A stretch of 46,377 nt of DNA from Enterococcus diestrammenae (GCF_009933255.1 NZ_MAEI01000015.1:10449-56825), one strand, 5' to 3'. Numbered from the stretch's first letter, positions 16,187 to 24,017 are shown. The notes: generated by a model not told the origin, from the letters alone. Numbers and translations: made by a program.

Positions 16187-16588
16187 ATGAAATTGTTGCG
16201 ATTGGCATTTGCATTTTTGCTTACCTTTGGAATCACGGGGTGCTCTTCACAACCAACGGAGAAAATAGGTAATTCTGAAAAATACTCAAAAGAGGAGATT
16301 GGTTCTGCTATCAATGAAGTGGTCAATTCATATAGCCAATATTTGGACAGTGGGGAACTACTATCAATTGAGTACGATGAAAAAGAGTCGAACCAGTTAG
16401 TTGTAGATTATTTACCCAGGTTAGATATTTCTTATCAAAATAAAGAGAACATAATTTTCTTGAACTCAACAATAAAGACTGGGAAAGTTCAAGGAGCTTT
16501 AGATTCTTACACAAAATATGATAATTATTATTGGGTGTTAGAGGGTCCAAAAACATGGAAAATTATTTATGCAGGTTTCAAGAACTAA
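16187..16588 (+). CDS. small lipoprotein, partner of the amidase-like gene
   Basis: A 133-residue protein; the ATG at 16187 has GGAGTGAT upstream. The N-terminus is a lipoprotein signal, LLTFGITGCSS, with the lipobox Cys at residue 19. The mature part is about 115 residues with alternating strands (SNQLVVDYLPRLDISYQ, YYWVLEGPKTWKIIYAG). The gene lies 13 bases after the amidase-like gene and is followed by a clear terminator, so the two form a unit. A membrane-tethered partner next to a secreted hydrolase suggests immunity, but the sequence gives no direct proof. Confidence 0.6.
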   Translation: MKLLRLAFAFLLTFGITGCSSQPTEKIGNSEKYSKEEIGSAINEVVNSYSQYLDSGELLSIEYDEKESNQLVVDYLPRLDISYQNKENIIFLNSTIKTGKVQGALDSYTKYDNYYWVLEGPKTWKIIYAGFKN

Positions 16589-16641
16589 TGATTTTCATAT
16601 GCAGTTAGTAGAAATTTCAAAGCCTAAAAATTCAAATCATG

Positions 16642-16674
16642 TTGGAGGATATCAATAGGTATCCTCCAATTTTG
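16642..16674 (+). terminator. terminator after the lipoprotein gene
   Basis: TTGGAGGATA (16642-16651) and TATCCTCCAA (16660-16669) form a 10-bp stem, followed by TTTTGGTTT. Confidence 0.8.
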
Positions 16675-16877
16675 GTTTAAAAACATCTTTATAGTGCAAA
16701 ATACGGCCGTTCAGAGAAACAAAGAAAATCTGGGTAGGTACCGAGCCAAGGAGTTTCGTCAATTTTCTTAAAAAGGAGAGATTAATATATGCAAACTTTA
16801 TAAGTTGTAGCAGAAAACGAAGAGCAGCATTGTTTATTTAGCATGATATACTATTTGTGAAAACGGGGGGATTTGTG

Positions 16878-17330
16878 ATGATTTGTCGATATTGTAATAA
16901 AAAGGTTTTGAAGCTAGAAGGGGGCCAGTATCACTGTGCCAATTGTGAGCTGGATTTTTTTGAGAACCAACTGATTGAGTCCAGGTCTGGATTGTATCGA
17001 GAACCGACCGTTGAAACAGATCCGTTCTTTTTCCAATACACGACGACAAAAGAATTATTGCAGATGAACTATGTAGAACTGCTGTCTCGGCTGAAGCTGG
17101 CGCGAGGCGTCTATCGTGAGTTGAGGAAAAAAGTTTATGGCCACAATAGCCAAGCAGATGACCTGGATCGCGAGAACCTGAAGGCAGTCACTTCGGCAAA
17201 GCTTGTCATTGAAAATATTATGATTGAAAAACATGGCTATTATCCCGCCAGCGTGTTTGAGTCTGTAATAGATAAAGAAGTTTTGAAAAATAAAAAACAA
17301 ATTCGAGAGGTGGAAAAAAAGCATGGTTAA
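16878..17330 (+). CDS. zinc-ribbon protein of unknown function
   Basis: A 150-residue protein starting at the ATG at 16878, with GGGGGGA 7 bases upstream. Residues 3-25 form a zinc ribbon (CRYCNKKVLKLEGGQYHCANC, two CxxC knuckles). The rest is mostly helical and basic/acidic, ending EKKHG. The gene overlaps the next one by 8 bases and starts a run of five closely spaced unknown genes on the same strand. A nucleic-acid-binding role is possible. About 75 bases upstream (16790) a strong RBS precedes a four-codon frame, probably a remnant of an older gene start. Confidence 0.55.
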   Translation: MICRYCNKKVLKLEGGQYHCANCELDFFENQLIESRSGLYREPTVETDPFFFQYTTTKELLQMNYVELLSRLKLARGVYRELRKKVYGHNSQADDLDRENLKAVTSAKLVIENIMIEKHGYYPASVFESVIDKEVLKNKKQIREVEKKHG

Positions 17331-17574
17331 ATTTGAGGATCAACCGAAGCAGGAGTATACAGGTATCCGGACCCTGGAAACGATTGCGAGTGTTTTTGAG
17401 GATATTCAGGCCAGCAGTGACATGGGACAGGGTGAGAAGAATTTACGATACTTGCAGCTGATGAATGAGTTGGAAGAGGACCACGGAGCTATGATTGTGA
17501 ATCCGACTGAAGCGAATCTGAATTTGCCTGCGGTCGAATTGTACCGGAAGGTTTCTCATGCCCGGGTATTTTAG
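17323..17574 (+). CDS. small acidic protein, unknown
   Basis: An 83-residue protein whose ATG at 17323 lies inside the end of the zinc-ribbon gene (8-base overlap) and follows GAGAGGTGG. It is acidic and helical (IRTLETIASVFEDIQASSDM, LRYLQLMNELEEDHGAM). Its tight coupling suggests it works with the zinc-ribbon protein. No family is recognised. Confidence 0.5.
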   Translation: MVKFEDQPKQEYTGIRTLETIASVFEDIQASSDMGQGEKNLRYLQLMNELEEDHGAMIVNPTEANLNLPAVELYRKVSHARVF

Positions 17575-17598
17575 GTGGAATTTGAGAGGTATACAAGA

Positions 17599-17907
17599 GT
17601 GAATAAATCGAATGAAATCGCCTTTTTGCCAGACTATTTAGTAAAAGACCATACTGTGCTAATTTTAGATCTAGCAAACAACCTTCACGGGTTTTTGAGC
17701 GTAGAATCGACCGACAATCATTTTGTTTTTACAAATGATATCGACCTGCTTAAAACTGTCCCGAAAATTATTGCGGATGAACTTGCAACTGATATTTGCG
17801 CTTCTGAAGGCGACTATATTCCAGTAACAAATAAAGATACTGGCGAAGTATCTGAACTGGATTCAGACGAATTTCAAATCGTCTCTTCAGCCGTAGAGTG
17901 GGGTTGA
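17599..17907 (+). CDS. small acidic protein, unknown
   Basis: A 102-residue protein from the GTG at 17599, chosen because GAGAGG lies 9 bases upstream. An earlier in-frame GTG at 17575 directly abuts the previous stop and has no such site. The sequence is soluble and acidic (DELATDICASEGDYIPV, DTGEVSELDSDEF) with predicted mixed strands and helices. It sits in the middle of the 16.9-18.7 kb gene run. Not recognised. Confidence 0.5.
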   Translation: MNKSNEIAFLPDYLVKDHTVLILDLANNLHGFLSVESTDNHFVFTNDIDLLKTVPKIIADELATDICASEGDYIPVTNKDTGEVSELDSDEFQIVSSAVEWG

Positions 17908-17943
17908 GCGAGGTAATTAGGATAGCAGCTGGAGGTAGAAATT

Positions 17944-18372
17944 ATGTTGAAATGCTATGGTGAAGCTGATCTACTAGAAAAGCTTCAGAGAAACGAGTTT
18001 GAAGAGGATTCACCGATTCGGAGTGTAGAAGATCTACTTGGACACCTGGATCAGTCCAGCCCAATGATGTGGGTGACGGTGTATGTGCCAGAAGTTCAAA
18101 GTGTGTACGGTATTCATCGAGAAACGTTGATTTCTACAGGTCAAAGCCATAGGCGTACATCTACGCCAGTTGCTTTGTTGGAGGCGACAAGATATCAATC
18201 AAGTGAACATATCTTTGTATCAGAATTAGCGGCGCTTTTAGAAGGAAATGTAGCCCAAAAAAATCGAGAAGACTATGAGTTACAACTATTTGAGCGAAAA
18301 CGAGGGAAGTACATGTTGCGTCGGTGGCAGATGATTGGTGATCAGCCAGTACTAATTGCCCAACGTGGCTGA
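17944..18372 (+). CDS. unknown plasmid protein
   Basis: A 142-residue protein; the ATG at 17944 follows GGAGGT. It is soluble, with an acidic N-terminus, a central segment MMWVTVYVPEVQSVYGIHRE and a basic C-terminus (QLFERKRGKYMLRRWQM). A short piece resembling its 3' end (CCCAACGTGGCT) recurs at 18843 within a degenerate duplication. No family is recognised. Confidence 0.5.
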   Translation: MLKCYGEADLLEKLQRNEFEEDSPIRSVEDLLGHLDQSSPMMWVTVYVPEVQSVYGIHRETLISTGQSHRRTSTPVALLEATRYQSSEHIFVSELAALLEGNVAQKNREDYELQLFERKRGKYMLRRWQMIGDQPVLIAQRG

Positions 18373-18415
18373 TTCAATTTTCAAATGAGTGTTGTATGAA
18401 CTGAGGTGAACTTTA

Positions 18416-18742
18416 TTGAATGAGAAGCAACAAAAAAGACATATACGAAAGAAAATGCTAGCAATCATGGGTGATGGTGATTCCTGGAAAGATAGTGAAG
18501 AGAAAGTTTGTCAAATTCGTGCCTGTATCACAGAAATGGAACGTATCACTAGCCGTCCGATTAATGGGAAAGAGCAACCGATTAAAATATACTATCCTGA
18601 TGGACTTGTTGGAAAAGCAAGGAATATCACGGAAGTTGCTTTGCAATTTGACTGTTCAAAAAATACTATTGAACGTAGCTTGATAACAGGGGAACCGGTG
18701 ACGAGAGGATTAGCGAAAGGTGTGACTTTTAGAGCTATCTAG
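18416..18742 (+). CDS. HTH-tail protein (NUMOD/IENR-like DNA-binding repeat)
   Basis: A 108-residue protein from a TTG start with GAGGTGA upstream. A basic N-terminus (NEKQQKRHIRKKMLAIMG) precedes a C-terminal module of about 50 residues: IKIYYPDGLVGKARNITEVA, then CSKNTIERSLITGEPV and GLAKGVTFRAI. The module has the shape of small HTH repeats attached to homing endonucleases (NUMOD1/IENR1-like). The same module ends the membrane protein at 21980-22489. Degenerate partial copies of this gene follow at 18783 and 18885. It probably binds DNA; the target is unknown. Confidence 0.55.
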   Translation: MNEKQQKRHIRKKMLAIMGDGDSWKDSEEKVCQIRACITEMERITSRPINGKEQPIKIYYPDGLVGKARNITEVALQFDCSKNTIERSLITGEPVTRGLAKGVTFRAI

Positions 18743-18782
18743 CGCCTAGTACCCTTCGTAAAAAAAGATGGGTGGTGATCAA

Positions 18783-18940
18783 TTGGATAAGAGAGAGGAA
18801 AAGCGACAAATCCGAAGGACGATGCTTGCAATAATTAATTTCCCAACGTGGCTAATGAAAAGTACAGAGCATCGGCAGGTATAAATTGGTTGCGAGAGAA
18901 GTAAGCGACGAATCCAAAGAGAAACATCGTTATGAAAGCG
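18783..18940 (+). pseudogene. two decayed partial duplicates of the 18416 gene
   Basis: A TTG at 18783 opens 33 codons (DKREEKRQIRRTMLAI) that match the N-terminus of the 18416 gene. They then run into sequence resembling the 3' end of the 17944 gene, and stop at 18884. A second, more diverged copy (AGAGAAGTAAGCGACGAATCC) lies at about 18885-18930. Both lack the HTH module. This looks like repeated unequal recombination. Confidence 0.55.
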
Positions 18941-18984
18941 TTGACATAAATAGGGGTAAGTGTATACTATTGTTGACTAGTCAA
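18941..18984 (+). promoter_or_regulatory. promoter and palindromic operator of the 19007 gene
   Basis: TTGACA (18941-18946), a 16-base spacer, and TATACT (18963-18968). A perfect 12-bp palindrome TTGACTAGTCAA lies at 18973-18984, at the expected start of transcription, which suggests repressor control. Confidence 0.75.
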
Positions 18985-19006
18985 TATTAGTAAGAGGAGT
19001 GTTTAT

Positions 19007-19642
19007 ATGATAAAAGATAGAGTGTGGTTAATTCAAGTTGTAAAAAAAGTAGCGATATTATCTTTCTTAGCTGTGATATTTTCATCTTTTTCTGTGACGA
19101 GTGCTTTCGCTGCTGAAGATATTCCCGTTGACAAATCCATAGTGGAAAGTGAAATTCAAAAGGCCCTAAGCACGCCAAACATGGTTTACGTTGAGGCGCC
19201 TGAAGGTGCAACTCAGCAGGAGATAGACAATCTCATTGAGCAAAAAATGGAGCAGCTAGATAGACTGGATTTAAGATCAAATCTTCGTGGAGCGAAAGTA
19301 ACGCTCGTTCGGTATTTTTTATCTCGAAGTGGTAATACAACAACTTGCCAAGTTCATATCGCATTTTCGGGGGATATGTCAATAAGTGGGTTTAAGTATA
19401 CAGGGAATTTAAAAGTCCAAAGTATGGCTATTCTTAACAGAAAGACGTACACAACCCTATCTGCACGAAGCTTTTCGTTCCCTGCTAAGACAACAGGAAC
19501 ATGGACGATTTCACCAATTATTAACGTTCCTAAAGGTATCAAAGAGGTAAAAATAGATTCACCAGCTTCTTATGTATATTCTATGAGTAGTGCCTCTTGG
19601 GTTTCGGGGGCTAATCTTTCTGGTCCTGCAACAATTAATTAG
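19007..19642 (+). CDS. secreted protein of unknown function
   Basis: A 211-residue protein; the ATG at 19007 has AGAGGAG upstream and its own promoter. The N-terminus (about 1-36) is a signal peptide ending FAA. The mature N-terminal part is helical (EGATQQEIDNLIEQKMEQL). The C-terminal 110 residues are strand-rich with Ser/Thr-Gly patterns (TTTCQVHIAFSGDMS, TTGTWTISPIINVP), like a small beta-sandwich. It precedes a cytoplasmic protein gene by 8 bases, the pattern of a secreted effector with a partner. No family is recognised. Confidence 0.6.
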   Translation: MIKDRVWLIQVVKKVAILSFLAVIFSSFSVTSAFAAEDIPVDKSIVESEIQKALSTPNMVYVEAPEGATQQEIDNLIEQKMEQLDRLDLRSNLRGAKVTLVRYFLSRSGNTTTCQVHIAFSGDMSISGFKYTGNLKVQSMAILNRKTYTTLSARSFSFPAKTTGTWTISPIINVPKGIKEVKIDSPASYVYSMSSASWVSGANLSGPATIN

Positions 19643-19650
19643 GTGTAAAT

Positions 19651-20124
19651 ATGAATGAACAAAATGAAGCATTAAAAAAGTATCTTTATACCAATTTTCC
19701 GGTTCATGAAATACAAGGTGAAGATCTTTTTACTCACCAAGAAGAATATGAAAAGGACAATGCCGCAAATTCATACCTGAATACAGCGGGTTTAAAAGCG
19801 AGTGAAATTTCTTTTGTTATCTTGGCCTTAGAAAGGACAAAGGTGACTGAAAAGTATTTCTGTGAAGAATTTGGGTATATCAATATCATGGCTCCTAAAG
19901 GTGAAGGTGCAGAAACACAGCCGGAAAACATCGTCATATTCCTAGCGAAAGACTTTCCCTATTTCTCAGTAACCAGTTCATTGCTATTTGTAGAACTAAA
20001 TGTTATGAGAGGCGTCGATGACAAAGATATTCAAGAACGGTCGATGAGATACTTGGAATATCAGAGTCATGTGGGATTTTTAAAAGAATATCAAGCTCGT
20101 CTAAAGGAATTAAACTTGGAATAG
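19651..20124 (+). CDS. cytoplasmic partner of the secreted 19007 protein, unknown
   Basis: A 157-residue acidic, soluble protein; the ATG at 19651 follows AGGTG and lies 8 bases after the secreted gene's stop. It has a mixed alpha/beta pattern (SEISFVILALERTKVTEKYF, NIVIFLAKDFPYFSV) and a helical C-terminus. No signal peptide. A terminator hairpin follows at 20286. Its pairing suggests immunity or chaperone function; this is inference only. Confidence 0.5.
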   Translation: MNEQNEALKKYLYTNFPVHEIQGEDLFTHQEEYEKDNAANSYLNTAGLKASEISFVILALERTKVTEKYFCEEFGYINIMAPKGEGAETQPENIVIFLAKDFPYFSVTSSLLFVELNVMRGVDDKDIQERSMRYLEYQSHVGFLKEYQARLKELNLE

Positions 20125-20285
20125 ATAGTACACAGGAGGTATCGGATTGGGAAGTATTTAGTGTTGGTAGAAATTGAAGACCATGAACTTGTTGTACTGG
20201 CTATATAGGTAGGACATCGACGTAGCATTTATGATTAATGACATGAAATGAACAAATTGTGGACAATTAAATATTAAAATTTAGG

Positions 20286-20325
20286 ACAGAGTCAGCACTT
20301 AAGGTTGACTCTGTTTTATTTTTTG
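20286..20325 (+). terminator. terminator, copy 1 of a repeated segment
   Basis: ACAGAGTCA (20286-20294) and TGACTCTGT (20306-20314), then TTTATTTTTT. A closely similar segment, including the flanking AATAGGGT..ACCCT, recurs at 23881-23953. Confidence 0.8.
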
Positions 20326-20374
20326 TATCAATAGGGTTACCCTTTTCACCACACCTTGCGTTCCTCAAAGTGTT

Positions 20375-20521
20375 ATGGCCGAGTGGGAGCGTCTTTATGG
20401 TGAACGATTCAATCAAAGTTACCTTCAGCCCATGATGGTTGAAGAGGAAGCACTCTCGGCAGGTTTGGCATCTGGGCAACAGTATCAATTAGATGAGTCA
20501 GAGGATGAACTCCCGTTTTGA
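20375..20521 (+). pseudogene. C-terminal fragment ending in an SSB-tip-like DELPF
   Basis: Frame of 48 residues (MAEWERLYGERFNQSYLQP, ending LDESEDELPF) with no ribosome-binding site. The frame stays open upstream into the repeated terminator segment. The acidic tail with terminal Leu-Pro-Phe resembles the protein-interaction tip of SSB and some plasmid transfer proteins. Its stop coincides with the edge of the IS3-type element. Probably the 3' scrap of a transfer or DNA-metabolism gene. Confidence 0.4.
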
Positions 20522-21380
20522 GGTATTCTTCATATTGATTAGGCGCAAGTTTGGCCAGCTTCCATTGGTATTGCTCATTATTATAGTAATCCATGTAGTC
20601 ATCAAGAATGCCTCTGACCGCTGAAAATTGATCAATGGTGTTCAAGTCAGGAAGTTCGTCTTTCATATGTCCGAAGAAGGATTCTTGAGGTGCGTTATCC
20701 CAACAGTTTCCCTTACGAGACATAGATTGGCGCAGTTCTTCTTTTGTGAGTAATTGTTGAAATTGAATAGCCGTGTAATGTGTGCCTTGGTCTGAATGGA
20801 TCAAGGTTTTTTGACCTTTGGGAATATCATGATTTTGAATCAGTTGTTGGACGGTTTCTAACACAAAATCTTCTGCCAAAGTTTCACTCAGAGCATACGA
20901 TAAGATTTGGTGGGTACAACAGTCTTTCATCACGGACAAATAAGCCCATTTGCCTCTACCATATCGAATGTAGGTGATATCCGTCAAAATCGCTGCTTTA
21001 GGTGTTTTAGATTCGAATTCACGATTAAGGATATTGGGTTTTGTTGTATTTTCTTGTTTAGCTTTAGCCATTCGTCTATAGGGATTTGGTTTTCTAATGG
21101 AGCACACTAGGTTGTACTTACGCATCAATCGTTGGATTTTCTTACGGTTCATGATAATGCCCATGTGCAGAAGGCGCATTCGAATAGACCGGGACCCTTT
21201 GGCATATCTTCGATGATGATAAGCCTGTAAAACTAGGTCAAAGTCGGCTTGGTCCGTCAATTCTCTTTGATCTCGCCCGTCCTTTCGTTCTAGCCAAGCA
21301 TAATAACCCGACCGGGAGACCTGAACAGCTTCGCACAGCCAAGTAATGTTTAGCAGGTTATTATCTCGCCTCGTTATCAT
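20409..21380 (-). CDS. IS3-family transposase OrfB
   Basis: The N-terminal 285 residues match OrfB of IS3 elements: HTH_21-like VSRSGYYAWLERKD, then the rve integrase core with D134 (LTDITYI), D197 (IHSDQGTHY) and E233 (ESFFGHMKDE), an exact DD(35)E spacing. The ATG at 21380 overlaps the orfA stop (ATGA), so OrfAB may form by frameshifting or coupling. The last 36 or so residues, after NQYEEYL, are read from flanking DNA, where the + strand encodes the DELPF fragment. The native C-terminus is therefore replaced, but the catalytic core is complete. Confidence 0.88.
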   Translation of the reverse strand: MITRRDNNLLNITWLCEAVQVSRSGYYAWLERKDGRDQRELTDQADFDLVLQAYHHRRYAKGSRSIRMRLLHMGIIMNRKKIQRLMRKYNLVCSIRKPNPYRRMAKAKQENTTKPNILNREFESKTPKAAILTDITYIRYGRGKWAYLSVMKDCCTHQILSYALSETLAEDFVLETVQQLIQNHDIPKGQKTLIHSDQGTHYTAIQFQQLLTKEELRQSMSRKGNCWDNAPQESFFGHMKDELPDLNTIDQFSAVRGILDDYMDYYNNEQYQWKLAKLAPNQYEEYLKTGVHPLTHLIDTVAQMPNLPRVLPLQPSWAEGNFD

Positions 21381-21929
21381 TTGGATGAGCGCAAATTTTT
21401 CTTGCGTTTCATCTCCGCTTTCTGATTGATAGAAGCCGTTTTTTTTAGAACTTCTATTTGTTGGTCTTTGATAGCCAGTTGGTGACGCAAATAAGCAAGT
21501 TCTTCTTCTGGAGTTCGCTCTTTGTGTGAAGGTCTGCCTGAACTATAGGCTCGCTGGTCCTCGAAGCCTTCAGGTCGAATTTCCATTTGTTTGATTCTAT
21601 AGGCAAAGTTATCGATTCGTCGCTGTCCTAAAGCTTCAATGTTGAAGCCGGCCTCCGAAAAAATTTGGCTGGGTAGTTTTCCCTGATGGTACGCTTCGCT
21701 GAAATGACGACGAAAATCTTCTGTATATGTGATAGCTTTTTCGCTTACCTTTTGAACAAATTCATTCGCTTCTAGTTCTTGAACTTGTTCTTTCGTAAAA
21801 TAATTCACGCCCATGATCAATCACCCCTGATGAAATCTCTTGTATCCATTGTATGATAGCTCATAAGAACAAACAATGGACCCTGTAAATAGAGACACTT
21901 TTTTTCTAGTGTCCTATTTACAGGGTCCA
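20521..21929 (-). mobile_element. IS3-family insertion sequence, one end missing
   Basis: Carries orfA and orfB with a 4-base overlap. The upstream end is the inverted-repeat end TGGACCCTGTAAATAGGACA (outer base 21929), which forms a hairpin with an inner copy starting at 21877. No matching end is found on the orfB side: sequence switches at about 20521 to an unrelated C-terminal fragment. The element is therefore probably unable to move on its own. Confidence 0.75.
21377..21814 (-). CDS. IS3-family transposase OrfA
   Basis: A 145-residue protein starting at the ATG at 21814 (GGGGTGAT upstream; an upstream TTG at 21820 is possible). It has an N-terminal HTH (FTKEQVQELEANEFVQKVS, then LPSQIFSEAGFNIEAL) and a C-terminal leucine-zipper coiled coil (EEELAYLRHQLAIKDQQIEV). 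This is the usual DNA-binding and dimerisation half of IS3-family transposases. Confidence 0.85.
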   Translation of the reverse strand: MGVNYFTKEQVQELEANEFVQKVSEKAITYTEDFRRHFSEAYHQGKLPSQIFSEAGFNIEALGQRRIDNFAYRIKQMEIRPEGFEDQRAYSSGRPSHKERTPEEELAYLRHQLAIKDQQIEVLKKTASINQKAEMKRKKNLRSSK

Positions 21930-21979
21930 TTTTATATAAGTGGACGTTCATTAGCAAAAAAGAGTACGTATTGTTTAGA

Positions 21980-22489
21980 ATGATAAAGGGTTTATTTTTT
22001 ATCATAGCATTCGTAGTATTCGTAAACTTTATAGTTCAAACTATTACAGGGTTGGACGTTACTAAGTTGCAATTAGCTGAAGAAGTTATCTCCAAGTATA
22101 GGATCAATTTTGCTTTAGAACGTGCGGAAAATTTCTTCCTGTATGTGGGTGGTTTTGCATTTGCTTGGGTTATCATTAATATTGGTGAAAATGTAGTGTC
22201 AACCATGGGGGTAAATACTTCTTGGTTAGAACAAGAGGAAAAAGTCAATCAAGTGCAGGTCTGTGTGGCTGAACTAGAAGCAATCTGTGGGAAATTTTCA
22301 GCGCGGGATCGCTCTCGCTCCATTATGATTCACTACCCAGATGGATCTGTGCAACAGGTCGAAAGCGTGAAAGAAGCTGCGAGACTCGTTGGCTGTTCCA
22401 AAACAACAGTCGCCCGTTCCCTTGCAACTGGCGGGCCGGTACTGAAGGGCTCCGCAAAAGGTATAATATTTGCAATCCGTAACTGGTAA
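21980..22489 (+). CDS. membrane protein with C-terminal HTH-tail module
   Basis: A 169-residue protein from the ATG at 21980; a TTG at 21971 is an alternative and neither has a good RBS, so the start may have been altered by the IS3 insertion 50 bases upstream. Two transmembrane segments (about residues 3-20 and 50-66) are followed by a linker and a module IMIHYPDGSVQQVESVKEAA, CSKTTVARSLATGGPV, GSAKGIIFAI. This module is clearly homologous to the C-terminus of the 18416 protein. A membrane-tethered HTH is odd; the upstream gene may have been fused to the module. Confidence 0.5.
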   Translation: MIKGLFFIIAFVVFVNFIVQTITGLDVTKLQLAEEVISKYRINFALERAENFFLYVGGFAFAWVIINIGENVVSTMGVNTSWLEQEEKVNQVQVCVAELEAICGKFSARDRSRSIMIHYPDGSVQQVESVKEAARLVGCSKTTVARSLATGGPVLKGSAKGIIFAIRNW

Positions 22490-22745
22490 TGAACTACTTT
22501 GTCACGAGTAGAAAGAACTTCTGGGAACGGAGCAGTCCCTTTATCAAAGGCTGGTCGCCGTAATCTCGAATTCAAGAAATTGATCTGGAATTGATATTAC
22601 AATAGTGTAAGTGGTCACTCTATCATACAGAATATATAATAATCTCGTAAGGTCAAGTGTCTTATTTATGGCTGTCCGCCTAGCCATCTTGCATATCGCA
22701 AATAGTAACTGTGTGTTTCTCTCGTCAAAGAAAAAGGGTGATAGT

Positions 22746-23468
22746 ATGATGACAAAAAGAAATGGAATAATTGTGTTGTTTACTGCTTTTACAATGGTAC
22801 TCGGTTTAGCTACCAATAGTCCTGTATCTTATGCTGAGGAGAATGGTAACAGTCTTAATGCGGTCGATGAAAATCGATTTTCTGAATTAGTGGAAGGATT
22901 TCACGAGAATGATTTTATACGGGCAGGCGAATATGTAGAAGCGTTACCTAATTTTTCAGAGTTATCGCTAGAGGAATTGGATGTGTTAGTCGCAAATTAC
23001 ATGATTTCAAATTTGCTCCGATTGAGGTCAACATATCTTCCACCAACAGCATATGGTGGATTGAATGCTAAGGAAGTAGCCCTGGCTAAAAATCATCCTT
23101 TTGAAGCTACACAATTTTATGGATCTTCACAAGTTGCTATAAATTATACAAAAACAAAGTTTGGTAGAAATGGGTTTCAAGATGCCTCTGATGCATTTCG
23201 ACATGCTATGTGGAATGGAAATTTGACCCAACGTATAGGTGCAAGTCGTGCTAAAGTTTGGACAGATGCTCACGAAGACTATTCGTCGGGGATTGATAAA
23301 CAGATGGATCTACACAATAATCAACTAGGTAGGACAATAGGAAAGAATTATGGTTCGACTAATCCTGGAATTAACGTTAAAAATATGGCCGACAAAATTT
23401 ATAGTGAAATCAAGGCAGGAAAAGGAAAAGTTATTAAAAATAATAAACTAGTTAGTTCAAAATTCTAG
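22746..23468 (+). CDS. secreted DUF6973-like protein (effector candidate)
   Basis: A 240-residue protein; the ATG at 22746 follows GGGTGATAG. It has a signal peptide of about 29 residues ending SYA. The C-terminal 140 residues contain DASDAFRHAMWNGNLTQRIG and TDAHEDYSSGIDKQMDLHNN, matching the DUF6973 family with its conserved His/Asp/Glu set, which suggests a hydrolase-like fold. DUF6973 domains often occur at the ends of secreted toxin-like proteins. The next gene, 17 bases downstream, is membrane-anchored and may be the cognate immunity protein. Confidence 0.65.
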   Translation: MMTKRNGIIVLFTAFTMVLGLATNSPVSYAEENGNSLNAVDENRFSELVEGFHENDFIRAGEYVEALPNFSELSLEELDVLVANYMISNLLRLRSTYLPPTAYGGLNAKEVALAKNHPFEATQFYGSSQVAINYTKTKFGRNGFQDASDAFRHAMWNGNLTQRIGASRAKVWTDAHEDYSSGIDKQMDLHNNQLGRTIGKNYGSTNPGINVKNMADKIYSEIKAGKGKVIKNNKLVSSKF

Positions 23469-23485
23469 ATTAAAGGGGCTGAAGT

Positions 23486-23881
23486 ATGAAAAAAAGAGTA
23501 TGGATCTTTGCTTCAGTGATTGTTGTAGTAATTGCAGGTGCTTCGTATTTTTATTTTAGCAGACCTCAATTAGAGATAGCCAAAAGTCAAGAGGTTCAAA
23601 ATGTAGTTGTTGAACCGGGAGGTAAGAAATTATCACAGCAAGACGCTGAAAGCATCTTAAAAAAGATCAGGGAAGCTAAGAAGACTTTTTCATCAAGTAA
23701 TACAGATCAGCCAAGTGTAAATAAATACTACACACTTAAAATTCTCGATACCAAGGATAGTGAGGACACGCTATATGTCTTCGAAGAAAATGGAAAAGTC
23801 TATATCGAGCGACCATACGACGGTATTTATCGTAGTAATAGTGAACTAATGACAAGAATTGAACAAATTGTAGACAATTAA
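23486..23881 (+). CDS. membrane-anchored partner of the DUF6973 protein
   Basis: A 131-residue protein: one N-terminal transmembrane anchor (about 5-25), then an extracytoplasmic domain of about 100 residues with TLKILDTKDSEDTLYVFEE and YIERPYDGIYRSNSEL. The pattern resembles DUF5301-type small domains found in Gram-positive bacteria. Position directly after a secreted DUF6973 protein, followed by a terminator, fits an immunity or anchoring partner. Family call is tentative. Confidence 0.5.
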   Translation: MKKRVWIFASVIVVVIAGASYFYFSRPQLEIAKSQEVQNVVVEPGGKKLSQQDAESILKKIREAKKTFSSSNTDQPSVNKYYTLKILDTKDSEDTLYVFEENGKVYIERPYDGIYRSNSELMTRIEQIVDN

Positions 23882-23897
23882 GTATTAGAATATGGGG

Positions 23898-23936
23898 CAG
23901 AGTCAGCATTTAAGGTTGACTCTGTCTTATTTTTTG
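23898..23936 (+). terminator. terminator, copy 2 of the repeated segment
   Basis: CAGAGTCA (23898-23905) and TGACTCTG (23917-23924), then a T-rich run. Near-duplicate of the terminator at 20286. Confidence 0.8.
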
Positions 23937-23949
23937 TATGAATAGGGTT

Positions 23950-24017
23950 TACCCTAAATACACATTGATATTATGTTGAAAAATCTAGCGTTCTGACGTA
24001 TGATTAGGGTGTATTTT
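23950..24017. other. res-like site of the serine recombinase
   Basis: AAATACAC (23956-23963) and GTGTATTT (24009-24016) are inverted about 45 bases apart, directly upstream of the resolvase gene. Resolvases of this type act at such repeats and repress their own promoter there. Confidence 0.5.

Noticed and set aside
21877..21929. Two inverted TGGACCCTG ends close together read as a separate MITE
   Set aside because: The spacing fits an outer IS3 end plus an inner hairpin upstream of orfA; no second copy flanked by duplications was seen.
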